A stretch of DNA of 64,000 nucleotides from CAZCTC01 sp964501335 (GTDB lineage: Bacteria; Chloroflexota; Anaerolineae; B4-G1; SLSP01), in NCBI GenBank assembly GCA_964501335.1, contig CAZCTC010000004.1:110980-174979 (forward strand), written 5' to 3'. The notes beneath the pieces were generated by a model. The model did not search any database and was not told where the DNA came from. It saw nothing but the letters and a program-made list of their open reading frames with translations. Positions 15,114 to 22,677 of this stretch are shown piece by piece; the first letter of the stretch is position 1, and every line of letters starts with the position of its first letter. Made by a program: the position numbers and the translations under genes.

Positions 15114-15785
15114 TTACCGGTAGCTGTCGATGTACATGCGGAAGCCCATCTCCTGCGGATCGGGGCGGTCGAGGCCCTGGAGCGCCGGGTGGTCGCTTTG
15201 ATTGTAGAGCTGCCGGCGAGGTTTGAAGCCCAGCGTTTCCAGCTCGTGGATCAGCATATCGTCGTCGTAGATGAAGCGGTGGCCCCAGGATCGCATGCCG
15301 TGGTTGAGGATTTCGGCGTGGGATTGCGTCCCGTATTTCTCTTGGTACCAGCTCAGGAACCGGGCGTCGCGTTGGAGGTAGGCCTGGGCCAGCAGGTTGA
15401 GGTTGGGGGTGAGCAGGCGCAGGATGCCGCCGGGCCGTAGAATACGGTAGCAGTCGGCCAGCCAGCGCCGGCCGTCGTTGAGGTCCAGATGTTCCAGGAA
15501 GTCTTCGGAGTAGATCAGATCGACGCTGCCGGCCGGCAGGGGCAGGGGGCGGCGCAGATCCAGCAGGATCTCGGCGCCCGGCTTGAAGGGGACGATGTCG
15601 ATGTTGATCCAGTCGGGAAAGGGGCGCTGTCCGCAGGCCAGCTGGATTTTGACGGCGCCGGCGGGAGTCTGGGCGATGCGCTGATTGAGCTTTCGGGCAT
15701 ACCAGGCCCGGGTCAGCGGAAAATTGACGGCGCTGAAGAGCAGGCTGTAGGCGAGCGATTTCAATGGTGTGGGGATCGCGGGCAT
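15114..15785 (-). CDS. SAM-dependent class I methyltransferase
   Basis: 223 residues. An Asn/Arg-rich start precedes the SAM-binding domain: motif I is the variant LACGQRPFPDWINIDI (Gly-poor, as in the group that annotates as type-11 methyltransferases), then DLRRPLPLP, a YSEDFLEHLD motif and RILRPGGILRLLTPN, which closes the SAM fold. The substrate is unknown; similar proteins often sit with glycan or lipid genes. ATG 15785 has AAAGGA seven bases upstream and lies 13 bases after the stop of the metallophosphoesterase gene, so it is last in the five-gene minus operon. A longer frame runs back into the upstream gene and is not used. Confidence 0.85.
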   Translation of the reverse strand: MPAIPTPLKSLAYSLLFSAVNFPLTRAWYARKLNQRIAQTPAGAVKIQLACGQRPFPDWINIDIVPFKPGAEILLDLRRPLPLPAGSVDLIYSEDFLEHLDLNDGRRWLADCYRILRPGGILRLLTPNLNLLAQAYLQRDARFLSWYQEKYGTQSHAEILNHGMRSWGHRFIYDDDMLIHELETLGFKPRRQLYNQSDHPALQGLDRPDPQEMGFRMYIDSYR

Positions 15786-15798
15786 TTCGAGTCCTTTG

Positions 15799-16959
15799 TT
15801 AAGAGATTTTCCATAGAACGATCTCCGGCGGGGCGAGAAGCCGGGCGCGGGGGGCGCCGAGCCCTTCCATCCCCAGGCCCTCGCTGACGTAGAGGGTGGT
15901 CTCTTTTTCCTGATAGCGGCCATGCTCGTACCGTTTGCCGAAGCGCGAGCTGGTGAAGAGCGCGCCGTAGAAGGGCAGCCGGATCTGGCCGCCGTGGGTG
16001 TGGCCGGCGAGATAGAGGTTGACGCCCGGCCGGGCGGCCTGGGGCATCAGGTCGGGGGTGTGATAGAGCAGCACGGAAAAGGCGCCGGCGGGAATCTGCC
16101 GGAGCAGTTTTTCCAGGGCGGCGAGGTCGCGCTCTTCATTATAGGTGTTGCGCACGCCCAGCAGCCAGAGTTCCCGGCCCTGATAATCGAGGCGGACGGC
16201 TTCGTCGTCGAGCCAGCGGATGGGGAGGTCGGCGAAGATGCGGGGGACGATCCCCGGTACATCGACGACGGGGCTGCCGGTGACGGCGTAGACGCCCAGC
16301 GGCGCCTGAAGTCCGGCCAGGAAATCGCGGGCGCCTGCCTGCGCTTTGGGATCGTAGACGGAGGAGAGGTTCAAATAGTCGCCGGTGAGCAGGATGAGAT
16401 CGGGGGCCAGGTCGCGGGCGGCGGCGAGCACGGCGGCTTCGCGGGGCGAGGGGCCCTCGAAGTGGAGATCCGAGATATGCAGGATGCGCAATCCTTGCGG
16501 CGCGGCTTCCAGTGTCTGTTGGGTGATTTGCAGCCGGAAGGGCTCGATCCAGGTGGCGTAGACGGCCAGCAGGCTGATGGCGAGGTGCAGGCCGGCCAGG
16601 ATGAACAATCCCGGCAGCGGCGCGGTGAGGAAGGCCAGGGCCCAGCTGAGGGTCCCGCGCAGCAGGGTCAGCCCGAGCAGCGGCGGCGTGACGGGGCCCC
16701 AGGAGCGTTTTTTCCAGGGCAGTGCGGCCAGCATGATCCAATCGACGAGCACGAAGAGGGCGGCGATGGCGCCGGCCGTTTCCCAGGCTTCGCGCCAGGG
16801 CCAGGCGGCGACGGCGGCCAGGGCTGCCCACGAGGGGAAGAGCATGGCCGGATCGATCTGTCCCAGGCGGCCGGTGAAGATGAAGGCCCGGTGCAGCCAG
16901 GAGGAGGTGCCGTCGGCGCGGTCGGGTGGAATGGCTTTGACCGGATCAGGCGGCGTCAT
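15799..16959 (-). CDS. Membrane-anchored metallophosphoesterase (YkuE-like)
   Basis: 386 residues. The first 120 hold several hydrophobic helices (PWREAWETAGAIAALFVLVD, LRGTLSWALAFLTAPLPG, GLHLAISLLAVYATWI). Then comes a calcineurin-type metallophosphoesterase domain: HISDLHFEG, LLTGDYLN, a mid-domain YHTPD, and GHTHGGQIRLP, supplying the usual two-metal ligands. By family the substrate may be a membrane phospholipid or other phosphomonoester on the membrane surface; this is not determinable here. The start ATG at 16957-16959 lies inside the end of the preceding gene (14-base overlap) with GCGAGG eight bases upstream, implying translational coupling. Confidence 0.88.
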   Translation of the reverse strand: MTPPDPVKAIPPDRADGTSSWLHRAFIFTGRLGQIDPAMLFPSWAALAAVAAWPWREAWETAGAIAALFVLVDWIMLAALPWKKRSWGPVTPPLLGLTLLRGTLSWALAFLTAPLPGLFILAGLHLAISLLAVYATWIEPFRLQITQQTLEAAPQGLRILHISDLHFEGPSPREAAVLAAARDLAPDLILLTGDYLNLSSVYDPKAQAGARDFLAGLQAPLGVYAVTGSPVVDVPGIVPRIFADLPIRWLDDEAVRLDYQGRELWLLGVRNTYNEERDLAALEKLLRQIPAGAFSVLLYHTPDLMPQAARPGVNLYLAGHTHGGQIRLPFYGALFTSSRFGKRYEHGRYQEKETTLYVSEGLGMEGLGAPRARLLAPPEIVLWKIS

Positions 16960-17977
16960 CGAAGAACCTCGCGATTTCGTCACGGGCAAAGGCCGGCAAT
17001 GGGTGCAGGCCGGCGGCGTTTTTCAGGAGCAGGTCCGGAGCGGCGGTGAAGGTGCCGATCACGGTGGCGGGAATGCCGGCGGCTTCCAGGGCCGCGACGA
17101 CGGCCGGGCTTTCCTGCGGCGAGACGGCGGCGAGCAACGAGCCGGAAGCGATCAATCCCAGCGGGTCCAGGCCCAGCGCTTCGCAGCAGGCCCGGGTTTC
17201 GGGATAGATCGGCAGCCGGTCTTCCTCGATCAGGAGGCCGAGGCCGGCGGCTCCGGCGATTTCGGTGATGCCGGTGGCGACGCCGCCTTCGGTGGGGTCG
17301 TGCATGGCGTGAATCCGGCCGGCGGCGGTGGCGGTGAGGGCATCGCGCAGGACGCTGATGCCGGGTTGATGCAGAAAGCCGGCGGCCCGTTCCAGCAGGG
17401 CGGCCGGGAGGCGGTCGCGCAGTCGATCGGCGGCTTCGCGGGCCAGCAGGGCGGTCCCTTCGACGGCGATCCCTTTGGTCAGGATGAGCTGATCCCCGGC
17501 CTGCGCCCCGGTCGAGCGCACCAGTCGATCCGGCGCGACCTCTCCGAGCATCGAGCCGATGACGATGGGGCGGTCGAGGCCGTAGGTGACCTCGGTATGG
17601 CCGCCGACGACCGTCACGCCGATCTCCCGGCTGGCGCTGTGGAGTTGTTGGAAGATCCGTTCGATCAAGGCGGCGTCGGTCCGGCCGGCGGGGAGCAGCA
17701 GGGTGGCGATGAACCAGCGGGGGCGGGCGCCCAGGCAGGCGATGTCGTTGGCGTTGACGTGGACGGCGTACCAGCCGATCTCGTCGGTGGCGAAGGTGAT
17801 GGGGTCGGATTTGGCGACCAGATAGCGTTCGCCGTAGTCGATCACGGCGGCGTCGCAGCCGGGGCCGGGGCCCTGGATCAGCTGCGGATCGCGGCCGCCG
17901 GTGTAACGGGTCAACAGAGCGGCCAGCTCATCGGCGGGGAGCTTACCGAGCGGGTAGACCGGGTGCAGCGCTTTCAT
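16946..17977 (-). CDS. AIR-synthase-related / HypE-like protein without a hydrogenase context
   Basis: 343 residues of the PurM/SelD/HypE ATP-binding superfamily: GCDAAVIDYGERYLVAKSDP, HVNANDIACLGA, GGHTEVTYGLDRP and HDPTEGGVATGITEIA are the conserved blocks. HypE proper ends in a short tail with a C-terminal Cys that becomes the cyanide donor. This protein ends FFDDAA and lacks it, so it should not serve in hydrogenase maturation. No hyp or hydrogenase genes are nearby. It probably activates some substrate with ATP, as the family does; the substrate is unknown. ATG 17977 follows AGAGGATTAA and lies eight bases after the FecR-like gene. Confidence 0.83.
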   Translation of the reverse strand: MKALHPVYPLGKLPADELAALLTRYTGGRDPQLIQGPGPGCDAAVIDYGERYLVAKSDPITFATDEIGWYAVHVNANDIACLGARPRWFIATLLLPAGRTDAALIERIFQQLHSASREIGVTVVGGHTEVTYGLDRPIVIGSMLGEVAPDRLVRSTGAQAGDQLILTKGIAVEGTALLAREAADRLRDRLPAALLERAAGFLHQPGISVLRDALTATAAGRIHAMHDPTEGGVATGITEIAGAAGLGLLIEEDRLPIYPETRACCEALGLDPLGLIASGSLLAAVSPQESPAVVAALEAAGIPATVIGTFTAAPDLLLKNAAGLHPLPAFARDEIARFFDDAA

Positions 17978-17985
17978 TTAATCCT

Positions 17986-19251
17986 CTAATCCTCGACCAG
18001 GATGGAGATATCGCTCAGCGCGGCCGTGTAGGTGTGGCCGGAGGCATAGATGGTGATTTTCTGGATGGTGGCCGGTTCCATGCCCTGGGCTTTTAACAGC
18101 GGGATCAGATTGGGCGATTGATAAGGATACCAGACATTTTTGGGCACCCGGACATGCTGCGGATTGCTTTCGCATTGGATGCAGCGGTCGGGGTATTCTT
18201 CGGCGCTGCCGATATCGGCGTAGAAGCCCTGGAGCCACTCGTGCGAGTTGCCGGTCAGATCGGTGAAGACGATGCGCAGCATGAGGGGACACTCCGTCCC
18301 CAGCATTCCGCAGACGGGCAGATCCTGGGTCTCGACGCGCAGACGGGCGGAGACTTGCAGCGATTGAACGCCGCGGATGTTCTGGTTGACTTCCTGTTCG
18401 ATGCCGGTTTCCGCATGGCCGCGGCCGATCCGTTTAAAGATGACGATTTTGCGTTCGGTGCCGAAGAGGGTTACATCGCCGCCGCTTTCATTGCTGAACT
18501 GGACATCGCGGGTGTAGGCTTTCCAGCTCTGATCGATCCCTTCATCAAAGCTGCTGTTGCGCAGGAGATTGCGTCCCCCGACGGCGATTTCGCTGACGCC
18601 GGCCGCAGTCAGTTCGACGCGCTGCAGCGGCGTCAAAATGAAATTCTCGCCGTTGGCGACCGGGATGTGGGCCAGACCGGTGCTGACCATGACCTGGGTG
18701 TCGGCGGCGGTGACGATTACTGTGTAGGTCCCTTCATCGAGGGTGAATTCGCCATGCGGCGTGCGGATCAAGGCGCGGGTGGCCCGGGCATCTCCCCCGA
18801 TGGAGAACCGCGCGCGGCCCCGGTTGATCTTCAGGCCGATCTGATGGGGCAGGAGGCTGGGGGCGAAGTTGGGGGTCATGGTATCCTGAAGGATCACATT
18901 GGTGCCGCCGTAAAGCTGGATTGTGCCGACGGGATTGTCGTCGGTGGCATGGGCGGAGAAGATCAGGAGGGCTTCGGCATTGTCGGCCAGGGTGATACTG
19001 CTGCCGGTAGGCAGCGTATCGTTGTTGAGGGAGGCGGTGGCGACGATGGGGTTGCCGTGGCCGCCGGATTGGTAGGTGATGCCGCCCTGAACCAGTTCGC
19101 CCTGGGGGTCCAGTTCGCGTTCCAGGGGATGGGTGGCATTGAGAATATACCAGCGGGTGGTGGTAGGAATCCCGATCGCCAGCGCAATACAAATGAAGAA
19201 AGCGGTCAGCGTGACCAGCCAGGCAAGCGTTTCCGGTTTTTTTGATAACAT
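17986..19251 (-). CDS. Membrane-anchored FecR-domain-like protein with a C-terminal beta-sandwich
   Basis: 421 residues. One N-terminal membrane helix near 10-28 (LAWLVTLTAFFICIALAIG), then a FecR-like region: VGTIQLYGG, a GLKINRGRARFSIGG strand, RTPHGEFTLDEGTYTVIV and a VSTGLAHI-type ending, as in the extracytoplasmic sensor fold. From about 235 a jelly-roll-like domain starts (NLLRNSSFDEGIDQSWKAY) with paired Cys residues (CGMLGTEC, CIQC) that could form disulphides. No sigma factor is nearby, so a FecIR regulatory circuit is not supported. Its ATG follows the acyP stop by three bases (TAAACCATG) and has no SD, suggesting re-initiation. Confidence 0.72.
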   Translation of the reverse strand: MLSKKPETLAWLVTLTAFFICIALAIGIPTTTRWYILNATHPLERELDPQGELVQGGITYQSGGHGNPIVATASLNNDTLPTGSSITLADNAEALLIFSAHATDDNPVGTIQLYGGTNVILQDTMTPNFAPSLLPHQIGLKINRGRARFSIGGDARATRALIRTPHGEFTLDEGTYTVIVTAADTQVMVSTGLAHIPVANGENFILTPLQRVELTAAGVSEIAVGGRNLLRNSSFDEGIDQSWKAYTRDVQFSNESGGDVTLFGTERKIVIFKRIGRGHAETGIEQEVNQNIRGVQSLQVSARLRVETQDLPVCGMLGTECPLMLRIVFTDLTGNSHEWLQGFYADIGSAEEYPDRCIQCESNPQHVRVPKNVWYPYQSPNLIPLLKAQGMEPATIQKITIYASGHTYTAALSDISILVED

Positions 19252-19254
19252 GGT

Positions 19255-19548
19255 TTATTCGTAGCGAATGCGGAAGGTGGGATGGTTGCCCTGAGGCGTG
19301 CCCCAGCGGATTTGCAGATCGGTCACAAAGCCGCCGCTGGGGCCGCGGCGTACTGCTTCGATCAGCCGCTGTAAGGATGGGCGGGGGCCTTCCGCCCAGA
19401 TTTCTACGGTCCCGTCGATTTCATTGCGGACCCAGCCGACCAGCCCCAGCTGAAAGGCTATGGAGCGGGTGAAAGCTCGAAAGCCCACCCCTTGAACTTC
19501 ACCTTCGACGATAAGATGGACGGCGGCCAGTGTCGATTCGTCGGCCAT
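19255..19548 (-). CDS. acyP: Acylphosphatase
   Basis: 97 residues, the normal size. The signature VEGEVQGVGFRAFTR contains catalytic Arg24, and GLVGWVRNEIDGTVEI contains the water-positioning Asn42. It hydrolyses acyl phosphates such as 1,3-bisphosphoglycerate or carbamoyl phosphate in the cytoplasm. ATG 19548 follows AAGGAG. It is first in the five-gene minus operon, which otherwise has membrane and unknown-substrate genes, so a shared pathway is not evident. Confidence 0.93.
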   Translation of the reverse strand: MADESTLAAVHLIVEGEVQGVGFRAFTRSIAFQLGLVGWVRNEIDGTVEIWAEGPRPSLQRLIEAVRRGPSGGFVTDLQIRWGTPQGNHPTFRIRYE

Positions 19549-19634
19549 AAGTACTACTCCTTACATTTCCCACAGGTTTCAGGCATCCATTGTACCGCGT
19601 CAAAGCCGGCTGGCAAGTTTGAATTTTGTGCAGT

Positions 19635-19663
19635 TTGCTTTCTTTGCTTTGCTCTACTATAAT
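19635..19663 (+). promoter_or_regulatory. Predicted promoter of glgC
   Basis: TTGCTT (19635-19640), 17-base spacer, TATAAT (19658-19663). The -10 is perfect and the -35 weak. The expected start is about 35 bases before the glgC ATG. Confidence 0.6.
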
Positions 19664-19703
19664 AGACAATATCCAGTTGATCCACGCTTAAGGAGGGCCT
19701 CGC

Positions 19704-20966
19704 ATGTCCACATTGATGCAGGACGTACTGGGTGTGATCCTCGGCGGGGGCGCCGGTTCGCGCTTATATCCGTTGACCAAGTTGCGCGCCAAACCGGCTG
19801 TGCCTCTGGCCGGTCACTACCGGTTGATCGACGTACCCATCAGTAACTGTATCCATTCCGGGATTAATCACATCTACGTACTAACGCAATTCAACTCAGT
19901 CTCATTGCATCGGCACATCGCTCGAACCTATCAGTTTGACCATTTTTCAGCCGGCTGGGTTCAGATCCTGGCGGCCCAGCAGACGCCGGACAGCAGCGCC
20001 TGGTATCAGGGTACAGCGGATGCCTTGCGGCAGCAACTCTATCAGATCCAGATTGCCCGGGCGCGGGATGTCGTGATCCTTTCGGGCGATCATCTCTACC
20101 GGATGAATTACAGTGATTTCGTCAATTTCCACCGGAAGCACGAGGCCGATATTACCGTGGCGGTCAAGCCGGTGGGGGCCGATGAGGCCTCGCGGTTTGG
20201 GATTTTGCAATCGGATGATGAGGGCCGCATTCAGACCTTCCGGGAAAAGCCGCCGGCGGATCAACTGGCCGGTTTGGAAAGTCTGGCCGGAGATCTGCCC
20301 TATATGGCCTCGATGGGGATCTATGTGTTCCGGAACAAGACCTTGATCGATTTGATGCGGCAGGAGAAGGGATCGGATTTTGGAAAGCACATCATTCCGG
20401 CTGCGATCAGTCGGGGCATGCGTGTTTTTGCTTATCCCTTTGAAGGGTATTGGGAAGATATTGGGACGATCGATTCTTTTTATAAGGTCAATCTGGCGCT
20501 GGCGCAGCCCGATCCGCCTTTTGATCTTTACGATGCCGATTGGCCGATCTATACTCGTTCACGTTATCTGCCGGGCTGTCGGATTGTGGAGTGCGATATG
20601 GCGGAAGTGTTGCTGGCGCCGGGGTGTGTGCTCCAGGGGGCAGATATTCGAGAAAGCGTCATCGGGTTGCGCAGCATTGTCCAACCGGGGGCGCATTTAC
20701 GCCGGGTCGTGATGATGGGAGGCGATTACTATGAGACCGAGGCGGACAAGGCTGAAAATCGAGAATTGGGGTTGGTGAACATTGGCGTTGGAGAAGGGAG
20801 TGTGGTCGAAGGCGCCATTCTGGATAAGAATGCCCGGGTAGGGCGTAACGTGGTGATCCGCAACCATGTCGGGATGCCGGATGAGGAGACCGAGAGTTAT
20901 GTGGTGCGGGATGGCATTGTAGTCATTCCGAAAAACTCCTCGATTCCGGACGGCACGGTTATTTAA
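19704..20966 (+). CDS. glgC: Glucose-1-phosphate adenylyltransferase (ADP-glucose pyrophosphorylase)
   Basis: 420 residues, normal length. The nucleotidyltransferase start GGGAGSRLYPLTKLRAKPAVP gives the pyrophosphorylase motif. HYRLIDVPISNCIHSG, SGDHLYRM, FREKP and YWEDIGTI are the conserved substrate sites. A left-handed beta-helix follows in the last 130 residues (GCRIVECDMAEVLL onwards). It makes ADP-glucose for glycogen synthesis and is the usual control point. No other glg gene is adjacent. ATG 19704 follows AAGGAGG. It is monocistronic or co-transcribed with the roadblock gene 86 bases downstream. Confidence 0.95.
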   Translation: MSTLMQDVLGVILGGGAGSRLYPLTKLRAKPAVPLAGHYRLIDVPISNCIHSGINHIYVLTQFNSVSLHRHIARTYQFDHFSAGWVQILAAQQTPDSSAWYQGTADALRQQLYQIQIARARDVVILSGDHLYRMNYSDFVNFHRKHEADITVAVKPVGADEASRFGILQSDDEGRIQTFREKPPADQLAGLESLAGDLPYMASMGIYVFRNKTLIDLMRQEKGSDFGKHIIPAAISRGMRVFAYPFEGYWEDIGTIDSFYKVNLALAQPDPPFDLYDADWPIYTRSRYLPGCRIVECDMAEVLLAPGCVLQGADIRESVIGLRSIVQPGAHLRRVVMMGGDYYETEADKAENRELGLVNIGVGEGSVVEGAILDKNARVGRNVVIRNHVGMPDEETESYVVRDGIVVIPKNSSIPDGTVI

Positions 20967-21051
20967 CCGGGAAAATGGGTTGTCCCGGCAAGCCGGAGCA
21001 ACAGGATTTTTCTACACATGGAGGATATGAGGTGATCAAGGAGGTCTTTCG

Positions 21052-21420
21052 ATGAGCAGCAGAACGGATGCACTCATTCAACGGCTGCGCAATCTTCAGG
21101 CTGCGACTCCTGATATTGAAGCGACGGCGCTGGTCAGTGTGGATGGTCTGACGATTGCTTCGTCTTTGCCGCAGGGCATTGAAGAAGATCGGGTCTCCGC
21201 AATGTCGGCGGCTATGCTTTCCCTGGGCGAGCGGATTGCGGGGGAGTTGGGACGCGGTGCTTTGGATGAAGTCTATGTCAAAGGAGAGCGCGGATTTGTG
21301 GTTCTGCGCGCTGTCGGTGAGGAAGCGGTGTTGACCGCGCTGGCCCGGCAACAGGCCAAACTGGGGCTGTTGTTCCTGGAAATGCGGCGGGCCGCGGAAG
21401 AACTGGCGGTAATGCTTTAA
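21052..21420 (+). CDS. Roadblock/LC7-domain protein
   Basis: 122 residues making one roadblock/LC7 domain: an N-terminal helix (SSRTDALIQRLRNLQ), the strand-turn IEATALVSVDGLTIASSLP, the helix SAMSAAMLSLGERIAGEL, and strands EVYVKGERGFVVLRAVG and AVLTALARQQAKLGLL. Bacterial members of this family bind or regulate small GTPases of the MglA type or act in gliding and polarity. No MglA-like GTPase lies in this window, so the partner is unknown. ATG 21052 has AAGGAGG eight bases upstream. A terminator follows. Confidence 0.88.
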   Translation: MSSRTDALIQRLRNLQAATPDIEATALVSVDGLTIASSLPQGIEEDRVSAMSAAMLSLGERIAGELGRGALDEVYVKGERGFVVLRAVGEEAVLTALARQQAKLGLLFLEMRRAAEELAVML

Positions 21421-21445
21421 TTTGCATAGGGTTTTTTGATTGAAA

Positions 21446-21477
21446 AAAGGGGGCGCTGAATACAGCGCTCCTTTTTT
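21446..21477 (+). terminator. Terminator after the roadblock gene
   Basis: GGGGCGCTG pairs with CAGCGCTCC (one G-T pair) around AATA, flanked by A-run and T-run (AAAAAGG...CCTTTTTT). Confidence 0.88.
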
Positions 21478-21507
21478 ATTGTCTTTGGGCGGCCCGGGCT
21501 TTTTTGT

Positions 21508-21610
21508 GTCCCGCACAGGGCATTTTTTTCTGTAAGAAGCGACGCGCGGGAGGGGAGGAGAGAATTCTTTATTTATGATTGGGCGTACTTCAGAAAGTGC
21601 GCCCAATCAT
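21508..21610 (+). repeat. Interspersed hairpin element, copy 8 (forward)
   Basis: GTCCCGC at 21508-21514, linker GCGACGCGCGGGAGGGGAGG, then a 16-bp hairpin (21575-21590 / 21595-21610, loop CAGA) with one G-T pair. The stem GATTGGGCGTAC is unlike any other copy. Confidence 0.85.
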
Positions 21611-21711
21611 AGGCTTTTTCTTTCCGGAGATCTTTTTGGGGGTGCGCCGCCGGCAGGGAGCTGAGGGGGAGGGGCTCGGAGATCGGTTTCTCGATCTGGT
21701 TTTGAAAAGCC

Positions 21712-21813
21712 ATGTTTTTGCGCGCCTCAGAAGGCGCGCAAAAACATAAATAAATAACTCCCTCCTCCTATTCAGCGCGTCGTCTCTTACCAGGAAGAAG
21801 CCTTTTGCGGGAC
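21712..21813 (-). repeat. Interspersed hairpin element, copy 9 (reverse)
   Basis: Perfect 15-bp hairpin (21712-21726 / 21733-21747, loop TCAGAA), reverse linker ATTCAGCGCGTCGTC, ending GCGGGAC. It forms an inverted pair with copy 8. Confidence 0.85.
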
Positions 21814-21858
21814 GTAAAAACGGGACTGCAATATTTGAAGTGAATAAAAATTTCATGA

Positions 21859-21887
21859 TTGCAAATATTGAAGAATTACTATATAAT
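21859..21887 (+). promoter_or_regulatory. Predicted promoter of the 21912 gene
   Basis: TTGCAA (21859-21864), 17-base spacer, TATAAT (21882-21887), 24 bases before the ATG. A good sigma-70-type match in an AT-rich patch. Confidence 0.65.
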
Positions 21888-21911
21888 GGTTTTATTTAGT
21901 GGGAGGTCGAT

Positions 21912-22313
21912 ATGAAAACCAAATTAAAAGTCTGGCAGTATGTAGCTATCATTCTCTTTCTTTGTTTTGCTTATGGTGCGGGAAGGTTCTTTTTTGCTCA
22001 GTTCCTGGTAGGGATGATTTCCAATGACGACGTGCGGTGGGATCATGATATTTTTAGCAGGGTCTTTGTTTCCAACTTTGATGGACCTACTCGATGGGCT
22101 TTTTTCTTAGGAAGTGATGAGATGGATATGTTATTGTTGGATGTCCTTACGGATAAGGACCGCCGGGAGGCTGCTCATGTTATATTAGCTTTGCGGCATG
22201 ATCCGTCGATGGCATCAGTCTGGTTTCAAACTGAGTTGTACGAGGAAGTCTTCGAGGATCCCGACGGATCAACCAATTTAAGGAAACGTTGGGCGGCGAT
22301 TTTATACAGGTAG
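21912..22313 (+). CDS. Orphan protein with an N-terminal membrane anchor
   Basis: 133 residues, not recognised. A single hydrophobic segment at about 9-30 (WQYVAIILFLCFAYGAG) with a positive N-terminus suggests a signal anchor. The rest is soluble and probably helical, with acidic patches and a region like DVLTDKDRREAAHVILAL that resembles a HEAT-type helix pair. ATG 21912 follows GTGGGAGGTCGAT. The DNA is AT-richer than the backbone, and the gene sits between a repeat pair and the ATPase gene. It is probably co-transcribed with the small gene 25 bases downstream. Confidence 0.6.
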   Translation: MKTKLKVWQYVAIILFLCFAYGAGRFFFAQFLVGMISNDDVRWDHDIFSRVFVSNFDGPTRWAFFLGSDEMDMLLLDVLTDKDRREAAHVILALRHDPSMASVWFQTELYEEVFEDPDGSTNLRKRWAAILYR

Positions 22314-22338
22314 TCAATCCATCAGAGGAGGTAAATCT

Positions 22339-22557
22339 GTGAAGTTGTTTAGCGTAAAGGGCACTTTATTGTTGATTTTGCTGGCGGCAGGAGCCGTTTG
22401 GGTCAGGCTGGAGACCGATCGGCTGCGGGCCCGGGTCGCCGATATTCGGAATGAGGATGTGACGGTGCGCTGTTACAACAATAGCGGTTATATGGGGTAT
22501 GTGGTCGTGGGGATGCAAGGGGCGACCGCGGAATTGAAACCTATGAGAAGATTATAG
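22339..22557 (+). CDS. Small membrane-anchored orphan protein
   Basis: 72 residues from a GTG start with AGAGGAGG ten bases upstream. A signal anchor at 6-22 (VKGTLLLILLAAGAVWV) is followed by a short soluble part with RLRARVADIRNEDVTVRCYNN, which may be a coiled-coil turn and a strand. Not recognised. It is 25 bases after the previous orphan gene, so the two probably form an operon under the promoter at 21859. Confidence 0.55.
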   Translation: MKLFSVKGTLLLILLAAGAVWVRLETDRLRARVADIRNEDVTVRCYNNSGYMGYVVVGMQGATAELKPMRRL

Positions 22558-22593
22558 ACGAGATCTGATCTAAGGTTAGATATTGGTTGGCAA

Positions 22594-22622
22594 TTGGCGC
22601 TTGTTTAAAGCTATGTTACAAT
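22594..22622 (+). promoter_or_regulatory. Predicted promoter of the P-type ATPase gene
   Basis: TTGGCG (22594-22599), 17-base spacer, TACAAT (22617-22622) with the extended -10 dinucleotide TG at 22614-22615. Confidence 0.6.
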
Positions 22623-22677
22623 AGGAGCCGTTGGTTTTGGTTTTCCCCATTTTACTCTGCATTATGGAGGACGGCGA

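Larger units (their letters stand above)
21421..21911. other. Gene-free region with an inverted pair of hairpin elements
   Basis: After the roadblock terminator come a forward element (21508-21610) and a reverse element (21712-21813), about 100 bases apart and pointing at each other. The 21611-21711 stretch between them is GC-rich and has no gene. From 21814 the DNA becomes AT-rich and carries the promoter of the next gene. Confidence 0.75.
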
